Shown piece after piece: positions 1 through 3,821 of a stretch of DNA of 5,131 bases. Each line of letters opens with the position of its first letter. Within the stretch, counting starts at the first letter, position 1. The DNA is from Pseudomonadota bacterium. Lineage in GTDB: Bacteria > Bdellovibrionota > Bdellovibrionia > Bdellovibrionales > JAEYZS01. The notes beneath the pieces were generated by a model, which worked only from the letters and a program-made list of their open reading frames with translations, did no database searches and was not told where the DNA came from. The position numbers were made by a program, and so were the translations under genes. Location of the stretch: assembly GCA_023427925.1 (NCBI GenBank), contig JAEYZS010000197.1:1-5131 (forward strand). Reading direction: 5' to 3'.

Positions 1-1373
1 GTAAATCCTGCATTAGTATGTGTCTGAGTCGAAACCCAAGTCGCAGGGACGTTCCCTGCGCCAGATTTAATGGAGTTATTTGATCCATGCAGTTGAGTTC
101 CGTTTGTCCATTGAGCTTCCACGGTCCGAGTCACTTGAACGTTACTGCCGTTACCCGCAGCACTGATCACATTGTTGTGAGCCTCGAGAGATTGAAGCTG
201 TTCAAATATTCTAAAGACTAATCCCGATGAAGAAGTATTAAAGTAAACCGTGTTGTTTACAAAACGCGTGCGACCTTTGGAGCTATTTTCATTTAAGTCA
301 CCCCCAACGCGAATGGCAGCAGCAAATGATGTGCTCGTATGAACGATCACATTTCCAACAACGTCAGAGTCCTCACGCCTTGTATCAATATTCCAGCCAT
401 TTTGTTGTGTGTATGCATCTGGTCCGATGAGTTCAAGCGCGTGGTAATAAGAGCCTTCAAACCAGTTGTAATAGATCAAACTTCTTTCATGACGACTCTT
501 GAGCAAGTTTCCGCCAGTTCCCGAGTGAATATAGTTGAATCTCATCGTAAATACTGCACCAGGGAATGCGATTTCATCGGACTGGATATAAAGCGCATGG
601 TAATGAGAACCAGCACCAGCATTTCTGACTTCGCTGTATTCAAGAGTAAATGAGCCGGAGTAATTATCTGAAGTTAATATCCCATGGCCCGGGCAATCTC
701 TAATGATTGAATCTCTAATTGTCACATTGTGTGCGGCCATAAAAACGCATCTTGAAGTTCCTGCTGTCACTTCAAAGCCTTCTAAGACCACGTGATTTGA
801 TTGTCTGAATTCAATAGTGTTTGTGCCACCGCTTAAGATTGGACGGTTGCCGTTGACTTTTACTCCACGGATAATGACAGGGTTTGAATCACTACCACCG
901 TCGGCGCTAGGGACGATCACTCCACCTGAATAAGTTTGATTTCCGTCCACTTCGACAATGTCACCGGGTTCAAGATTAACGGCATTAAAAAGTTGATTTA
1001 AAGATGTATAGGTTCTTGAAGGTCCCACTCTATATGTTGGGCTTGAACAGCTATTTACACTGCAGCTTGCGTGAGTATATGTATTATCACCTGTTAATAC
1101 ACCGTTATTACAAACGCGTGTTTGGCTTTGGCAAGTTTGCCCGCAAGCTACTGACGAAGCACTATACAGAACTCGAGACTGACCGTGTGTAATCGTAATT
1201 CCGTTTACAGTACATGAAGTTGGTGTTCCCGGATCAGGATCGCTAGGATCTGGATCACCAGAACCTGAGCCGCTGCTGTTACTGAGCGTACTCATTTCGC
1301 TAGAGCAGCCGACTAGAACGACTAATAATGAGACAAATACTAATTTCAAAACTTGATGTAATGCCAAACTCAT
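1..1373 (-). CDS. Surface lipoprotein with Cys-rich module and right-handed parallel beta-helix (C-terminus beyond window)
   Basis: Reading leftward from ATG at 1373, the frame stays open for 457 codons to the window edge, so the C-terminus is missing. Residues 1-22 are a lipoprotein signal peptide ending in lipobox L20-V21-G22-C23. Ser at +2 suggests outer-membrane sorting. A flexible Gly/Ser/Asp-Pro stalk follows (35-52). Residues 54-109 form a compact module with six cysteines (C54, C77, C81, C88, C104, C109) around an HGQSR and a CGQTC motif. From about 113 the protein has the look of a beta-helix: a PGDIVEV entry strand, then repeated short strands such as HVVLEGFEV, NVTIRDSII, FTLEYSEV, FTMRFNYIH and SLIYYNWFEG. 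This layout occurs in pectate-lyase and PL6-like polysaccharide lyases and in adhesins. Substrate and catalytic residues cannot be assigned. The SD-like GGGGA lies 5 nt before the ATG. The lipoprotein call is firm; enzyme versus binding role is open. Confidence 0.88.
   Translation of the reverse strand, partial: MSLALHQVLKLVFVSLLVVLVGCSSEMSTLSNSSGSGSGDPDPSDPDPGTPTSCTVNGITITHGQSRVLYSASSVACGQTCQSQTRVCNNGVLTGDNTYTHASCSVNSCSSPTYRVGPSRTYTSLNQLFNAVNLEPGDIVEVDGNQTYSGGVIVPSADGGSDSNPVIIRGVKVNGNRPILSGGTNTIEFRQSNHVVLEGFEVTAGTSRCVFMAAHNVTIRDSIIRDCPGHGILTSDNYSGSFTLEYSEVRNAGAGSHYHALYIQSDEIAFPGAVFTMRFNYIHSGTGGNLLKSRHERSLIYYNWFEGSYYHALELIGPDAYTQQNGWNIDTRREDSDVVGNVIVHTSTSFAAAIRVGGDLNENSSKGRTRFVNNTVYFNTSSSGLVFRIFEQLQSLEAHNNVISAAGNGSNVQVTRTVEAQWTNGTQLHGSNNSIKSGAGNVPATWVSTQTHTNAGF
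42..60. repeat. Perfect GC-rich inverted repeat inside the lipoprotein gene
   Basis: CGCAGGGA (42-49) and TCCCTGCG (53-60) are perfect reverse complements separated by 3 nt. The repeat is much richer in GC than its surroundings and lies within codons for residues about 438-444 (GAGNVPA region). There is no adjacent T-run on either strand, so it is not an intrinsic terminator. Confidence 0.6.
1231..1260. repeat. Two 15-bp tandem units encoding the Asp-Pro stalk
   Basis: Units 1231-1245 and 1246-1260 match at 12 of 15 positions, and each contains two GGATC words. Read on the minus strand they encode the DPDPSDPDPG part of the linker between the lipid anchor and the folded domains. Such in-frame units can change in number by slippage and so alter stalk length. 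That is inference; only two units are present here. Confidence 0.6.
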
Positions 1374-1378
1374 ATAGA

Positions 1379-1383
1379 TCCCC
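1379..1383 (-). promoter_or_regulatory. Ribosome binding site of the beta-helix lipoprotein
   Basis: On the minus strand GGGGA sits 5 nt upstream of the ATG at 1373 and supports that start. The lipobox falls at residue 23 with this start, a normal signal-peptide length. I could not find a convincing -35/-10 pair for this gene in 1384-1500. Confidence 0.55.
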
Positions 1384-1544
1384 ATATATACAGTTTTTGA
1401 TGCAAAGCTGATGCCTTTTCTCGATCTGAAACACGCAATTTTCAGAAGTAAAGACAAGAGGTTAATCGACATGCTCTCGCAAATAATTTAGAGAAGTATT
1501 AAAATCTTTGGACACTGTCTAAAATAAAACTATCAGGGCATCGT

Positions 1545-1573
1545 TTGACGATAAAATTCAATTGATGCATATT
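1545..1573 (+). promoter_or_regulatory. Sigma-70-type promoter of the DUF454 gene
   Basis: TTGACG (1545-1550) as -35 and CATATT (1568-1573) as -10 are separated by exactly 17 nt. Transcription would start near 1580 and give a leader of about 30 nt. The -35 overlaps a 13-bp palindrome, ATCGT-TTG-ACGAT (1540-1552), which could be a repressor site. The match is good at -35 (5 of 6) and moderate at -10 (4 of 6). Confidence 0.55.
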
Positions 1574-1601
1574 AAAAAAGTCTCAAATAAAAACAAAAAC
1601 C

Positions 1602-1607
1602 GGTGAG
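1602..1607 (+). promoter_or_regulatory. Ribosome binding site deciding the DUF454 start
   Basis: GGTGAG lies 4 nt before ATG 1612. An in-frame GTG at 1603 falls inside this SD and has only A/C-rich sequence before it, so ATG 1612 is the better start. Confidence 0.55.
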
Positions 1608-1611
1608 TATT

Positions 1612-1992
1612 ATGAGCACTATCAAAAATCCCATCACACAAAAAACCATTTTTGCTCTTGGTTGGATTTGTGTAGGCCTTGGAATCATTGGAGCTTTTTT
1701 GCCGTTACTTCCCACGACACCATTCTTATTACTAGCTGCCTGGTGCTTTTATAAAAGCTCCCCAAAGACCCATGCATGGCTTTTAAATCATAAACTCATG
1801 GGGCCGCCGCTTAGAGATTGGCAAAATGAGCGAGCAATCTCTGTCAAAACCAAAATCCTTGTGATGGCAATGATTGGAACTTCGCTCTTTTTTATTTGGA
1901 GAGGGATGAATAGGGAGTGGGTCAAATATGCAGTGACAACGCTCTTGATTTTGGTTTCGATTTTTATTCTGACTCGAAAAAATAAGTTTTAA
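1612..1992 (+). CDS. YbaN-like DUF454 inner-membrane protein
   Basis: This is a 126-residue integral membrane protein, close to the usual length of the DUF454 family, whose E. coli member is YbaN. The family signature is plain: a first membrane segment (about 13-31) running into FLPLLPTTPFLLLAAWCF (29-46), then the SSPKTHAWLLNHKLMGPPLRDW stretch (49-70) with conserved His54, Trp56, Leu57, His60 and Gly64, and an R-AIS-K-K element (74-81). Two further hydrophobic segments (about 82-97 and 105-120) end in a basic tail, RKNK. The biochemical function of the family is not known. The gene has its own promoter and converges on the hydrolase gene, with the two stop codons sharing TTAA at 1989-1992. 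It appears to be a single-gene unit. Confidence is high for the family, none for a role. Confidence 0.93.
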   Translation: MSTIKNPITQKTIFALGWICVGLGIIGAFLPLLPTTPFLLLAAWCFYKSSPKTHAWLLNHKLMGPPLRDWQNERAISVKTKILVMAMIGTSLFFIWRGMNREWVKYAVTTLLILVSIFILTRKNKF

Positions 1993-3014
1993 TTTTTAGT
2001 TTTTGCAACTTCAGCCAAAAAATCTTCGATAGCTTTTAAAGTCTCTAAAACCTGCTTATCTGTATTTATCTTTGTTTGTCTGAATACATCGTGACCAGCG
2101 CCAGGAATATCAATATGACGAACATTGGAATGCTTTTGCGCTAAAGTGCTCATGAAATTGCGTTCGATATCAACAACTTCCCAATCTTCTCTTCCCGTGA
2201 GAAAAAGTGCAGGCTTATGGTTTAAGCTGTTTTCGTTCCACCGAGTGTTGAGTAGAATATTATCGATCCACGCAAGTCCTTCTGGATAGACTGCAAACTC
2301 TCCTTTTTCTGCCATTTCCAGAGCTTTTCTTGTGCCTTCCATAACGATTTCTCTATTGAGTGGAACCACTGGAGACATAAAGATCACTGCATCAATTAAG
2401 CTAGGGTTTCGAGTGAGGATTTCAATAAATAGTGAAGGAGAAGAGCTTCTTCCAAATACAACGATGGGAAGATGCGGAGTCTCCTCTTTCATATGAATTA
2501 AATAGCGTTCAAGATATTTGCTCACTTCATCTTTGTCTCGGAGATTTTCAGCGCGAGAACCTTTACCGTGGAAAGGAAGATCGATGGCTTCGATCGCGAC
2601 CTTAGTAAAATTCGGATACTCTCTAATCTTTGAAATGTTTGAAGAAAGTTTTGCCAGCCCTTTGTCTTCGCCAAGCCAACGGATCACCTGCCTCATGGCA
2701 TCGGAGTGACTGTAGATCGCTCCACTTCCGTGGGTGACAAGAACTCGAACTTTGGCGTCGGAAGGGATTCTACCTGAGACCGAATATTGCCTGATGGTAT
2801 CAAATTCTGGGATATAGTCCGCTCTGATCTTTCCATCAAAGGCTTGATCGTAGCGATCTTGATTTATAGCTTCGACTTTTTCAAGGGCCGTGAGTTCGGC
2901 TCGAGTTTGCTTGATGTCTTGGTGGTTTGATATGGGCCTAAAGAGCGAGCTACAAAAGTCTGCATAAACATTGATAGAGATGCACAACACAGCAGTGCAC
3001 AACAAGATTCTCAT
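1989..3014 (-). CDS. Exported alpha/beta-hydrolase (lipase/esterase-like)
   Basis: This 341-residue protein starts with a Sec signal peptide (1-18, probable cut after VYA), so it should act in the periplasm or outside the cell. The alpha/beta-hydrolase landmarks appear in order: a beta-strand and oxyanion loop VLVTHGSG (91-98), a DLPFHGKG loop (145-152), the nucleophile elbow VVFGRSSS (185-192) with Ser190 as likely nucleophile, an acid candidate Asp277 in LTGREDW, and His308 in GAGHD. The elbow is GxSxS, not the usual GxSxG. A helical N-terminal extension of about 65 residues precedes the core. The substrate cannot be told; an ester or acyl hydrolase is most likely. The ATG at 3014 is preceded by an AAGGTAG SD-like sequence and fits the signal peptide. 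The gene is monocistronic here, with its own promoter. It could also be a serine peptidase of the same fold. Confidence 0.87.
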   Translation of the reverse strand: MRILLCTAVLCISINVYADFCSSLFRPISNHQDIKQTRAELTALEKVEAINQDRYDQAFDGKIRADYIPEFDTIRQYSVSGRIPSDAKVRVLVTHGSGAIYSHSDAMRQVIRWLGEDKGLAKLSSNISKIREYPNFTKVAIEAIDLPFHGKGSRAENLRDKDEVSKYLERYLIHMKEETPHLPIVVFGRSSSPSLFIEILTRNPSLIDAVIFMSPVVPLNREIVMEGTRKALEMAEKGEFAVYPEGLAWIDNILLNTRWNENSLNHKPALFLTGREDWEVVDIERNFMSTLAQKHSNVRHIDIPGAGHDVFRQTKINTDKQVLETLKAIEDFLAEVAKTKN

Positions 3015-3046
3015 AACTACCTTACCCTTCTAAAACCAAAGGAGCT

Positions 3047-3075
3047 TTTATATGGGAAAGCAACACGTTAGCCAA
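3047..3075 (-). promoter_or_regulatory. Sigma-70-type promoter of the hydrolase gene
   Basis: On the minus strand, TTGGCT (3070-3075) as -35 and TATAAA (3047-3052) as -10 are separated by 17 nt. This gives a start near 3040 and a leader of about 26 nt. A/T-rich sequence at about 3091-3110, upstream of the -35, could act as an UP element. Confidence 0.6.
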
Positions 3076-3269
3076 TGCAATCAAACGAAGTTATAATTTT
3101 TTTATCTAAAATGGCGTCACTTATAATTAATATTTATAAAGAAGTAAGGTTGAAATTTATTCCGTCATCAAAGTGAGCATGCGACTAAGGAAAATCACCA
3201 AAAACGTGTAAATGTCACACTCCCTTTCCCCTAACTTCAATGAAGCCCTGCATCGAAAACTAGAAATCA

Positions 3270-3298
3270 TTGATTTAAGTGGCGAAAATACGTAATTT
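3270..3298 (+). promoter_or_regulatory. Promoter of tRNA-Gln
   Basis: TTGATT (3270-3275) and TAATTT (3293-3298) are separated by 17 nt, placing transcription start near 3305, about 17 nt before the mature tRNA. The TATATT immediately before the tRNA is too close to serve as its -10. Confidence 0.5.
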
Positions 3299-3321
3299 CA
3301 GATGTTCAAAGCAACCTATAT

Positions 3322-3396
3322 TGGGGTGTCGGCAAGCGGTAAGCCAACGGATTTTGATTCCGTCATCCACAGGTTCGAATCCTGTCACCCCATCCA
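3322..3396 (+). tRNA. tRNA-Gln (anticodon TTG)
   Basis: A full cloverleaf can be drawn. Acceptor stem TGGGGTG (3322-3328) pairs with CACCCCA (3386-3392). The D arm is GGC/GCC (3331-3345) with an AAGCGGTAA loop. The anticodon stem is ACGGA/TCCGT with loop TTTTGAT, anticodon TTG at 3354-3356. The T arm is ACAGG/CCTGT with TTCGAAT (3369-3385). The discriminator is T3393, followed by an encoded CCA (3394-3396). The sequence closely follows the E. coli tRNA-Gln pattern, including the weak U1-A72 pair. That pair is a known identity feature of bacterial tRNA-Gln, including for the transamidation route. The discriminator U73 differs from the G73 of E. coli. It reads CAA codons, and CAG by wobble. Confidence 0.97.
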
Positions 3397-3422
3397 ATTT
3401 TCCTTCTTAGTTTTCAGTACCT

Positions 3423-3442
3423 AAAAAAAGCCCAATCGGGCT
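3423..3442 (-). terminator. Intrinsic terminator, minus-strand orientation
   Basis: AGCCC (3429-3433) and GGGCT (3438-3442) form a 5-bp stem with a 4-nt loop. Read leftward, the hairpin runs straight into a T-run of about six (complement of the A-run 3423-3428). Read rightward, the tail is only loosely T-rich (3449-3460), so it could serve tRNA-Gln weakly. No minus-strand gene is seen immediately upstream; the nearest is copA, ending at 3820. Confidence 0.55.
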
Positions 3443-3485
3443 CAGTAGTTATTTAATTTAATTCTAGAAAGAGCCTTTTGCCGAC

Positions 3486-3510
3486 ATTTCAGATTATTTC
3501 GAAGTATTTC
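3486..3510. repeat. Three ATTTC repeats with 10-bp period
   Basis: ATTTC occurs at 3486-3490, 3496-3500 and 3506-3510, exactly 10 bp apart, so the copies lie on one face of the helix. The set ends 6 bp before the second, different repeat set. A short word in an AT-rich region can recur by chance, so on its own this is modest; its adjacency to the second set raises interest. Confidence 0.55.
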
Positions 3511-3516
3511 ATAGTT

Positions 3517-3546
3517 TGGTGACATCGTGGTGACATGATGGTGACA
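3517..3546. repeat. Three TGGTGACA direct repeats with 11-bp period
   Basis: The octamer TGGTGACA occurs exactly at 3517-3524, 3528-3535 and 3539-3546, each start 11 bp from the last, with differing 3-bp spacers (TCG, TGA). Three perfect octamers at one helical turn are unlikely by chance. They lie about 76 bp before the ATG of the small gene and 120 bp after tRNA-Gln. Possible roles are a cooperative protein-binding operator, or arm-type recombinase or excisionase sites of an element that used the tRNA. The sequence does not decide. Confidence 0.8.
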
Positions 3547-3610
3547 CGCCAAAAGCAACCTAACCAAAGCCCAACAGGTCTATTTGCAATCAAAGAACCA
3601 ACCAAAACCT

Positions 3611-3616
3611 GGGAGG
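3611..3616 (+). promoter_or_regulatory. Strong ribosome binding site of the small gene
   Basis: GGGAGG followed by a 5-nt T spacer precedes ATG 3622. It decides against the upstream in-frame ATGs at 3535 and 3538, which lack an SD and lie within the repeats. Confidence 0.75.
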
Positions 3617-3621
3617 TTTTT

Positions 3622-3810
3622 ATGTATAGTCTTTTAATCAAACTCATGATCCTGAGCGCATTACTTCAGCTAGGGATCAGCACTCACAAATTCGCAACCT
3701 GCAACTCAAGGGGTTGCGCCAGTCGTATCGAAAAAGCATCCCGTGATGTTTTAAAGATCGATTGGAAACCTATTTCTGTATTTCCAGAAGAGGGTCGGCG
3801 TTTTCGCTGA
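3622..3810 (+). CDS. Small exported or membrane-anchored protein with CX4C motif, unknown function
   Basis: This is a 62-residue protein that I do not recognise. It has a short N-terminus with Lys7 and a hydrophobic stretch (8-19, LMILSALLQLGI), which could be a signal peptide (a cut near KFA25 is possible) or an anchor. Cys27 and Cys32 in CNSRGC could form a disulfide outside the cytoplasm. The rest is hydrophilic and basic (R35, K38, R41, K45, K49, R59, R60, R62) and contains the distinctive KIDWKPISVFPEEGRRFR end. The start at 3622 is fixed by GGGAGG at 5 nt; the longer frame from 3535 is rejected. The TGA stop (3808-3810) lies in the descending arm of a strong terminator, so this is a compact single-gene unit. 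The hairpin-forming CGCAACC/GGTTGCG (3693-3718) spans the CX4C codons. A structured RNA with a chance frame is the main alternative. Confidence 0.68.
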   Translation: MYSLLIKLMILSALLQLGISTHKFATCNSRGCASRIEKASRDVLKIDWKPISVFPEEGRRFR

Positions 3811-3821
3811 CCCTCTTTTTT
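3788..3821 (+). terminator. Strong intrinsic terminator of the small gene
   Basis: AAGAGGGTCGGCG (3788-3800) pairs with CGCTGACCCTCTT (3805-3817) over 13 bp, with one G-T wobble and a TTTT loop, and is followed by Ts to 3821. The small gene's TGA lies in the 3' arm, and the T-run covers part of the copA stop codon (3820-3822 on the other strand). Read leftward, the hairpin is followed by TTCTGG, a poor tail, so it should terminate mainly rightward transcripts. Confidence 0.88.

Larger units (their letters stand above)
1374..1611. other. Divergent intergenic region
   Basis: This is the gap between the leftward lipoprotein gene and the rightward DUF454 gene. It is AT-rich, with no open frame of useful length. 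It holds the SD of the lipoprotein on the left and the promoter and SD of the DUF454 gene on the right. A short palindrome GACA-C-TGTC lies at 1511-1519. Confidence 0.6.
3015..3321. other. Intergenic region between hydrolase gene and tRNA-Gln
   Basis: There is no credible protein-coding frame on either strand; the longest rightward frame from an ATG in the AT-rich part is about 21 codons and lacks an SD. It holds the leftward hydrolase promoter and the rightward tRNA promoter. In between are two perfect rightward TATAAT hexamers (3092-3097 and 3122-3127) without good -35 boxes, and an AT inverted repeat, TTATAA (3121-3126 and 3134-3139). Confidence 0.6.
3397..3621. other. Non-coding region between tRNA-Gln and the small gene
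   Basis: There are stops in all frames over most of the stretch, and no convincing SD-preceded start except the one belonging to the gene at 3622. It holds the minus-type terminator (3423-3442), the two phased repeat sets (3486-3546) and the leader of the small gene. I could not identify a standard -35/-10 pair for that gene. Confidence 0.6.

Noticed and set aside
339..653. Rightward 104-codon frame
   Set aside because: It lies wholly inside the leftward lipoprotein frame, has no SD and its product resembles no family; a shadow of the beta-helix repeats.
1004..1192. Rightward 62-codon frame
   Set aside because: It overlaps the leftward lipoprotein gene, whose signal peptide, lipobox and cysteine module fix the real frame.
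1384..1395. TATATA as -10 of the lipoprotein gene
   Set aside because: It would start transcription at or inside the SD, and there is no -35 at a proper distance.
1951..1999. Terminator for the DUF454 gene
   Set aside because: TTTCGA and TCGAAA could pair, but over a 13-nt loop with a weak AT-rich stem; not good enough to call.
2518..2709. Rightward 63-codon frame within the hydrolase gene
   Set aside because: Opposite to a gene with a clear fold and motifs; no SD or recognisable product.
3442..3525. Leftward 27-codon frame ending at the minus-type terminator
   Set aside because: Its TGA abuts the hairpin, which is suggestive, but its ATG lies in a repeat unit, there is no SD and the peptide resembles nothing I know. 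It could be a remnant of a longer gene, but this cannot be supported.
3535..3621. N-terminal extension of the small protein from ATG 3535
   Set aside because: No SD before 3535 or 3538, the extension would be encoded by the phased repeats, and the hydrophobic N-terminus would become internal; ATG 3622 has an ideal SD.
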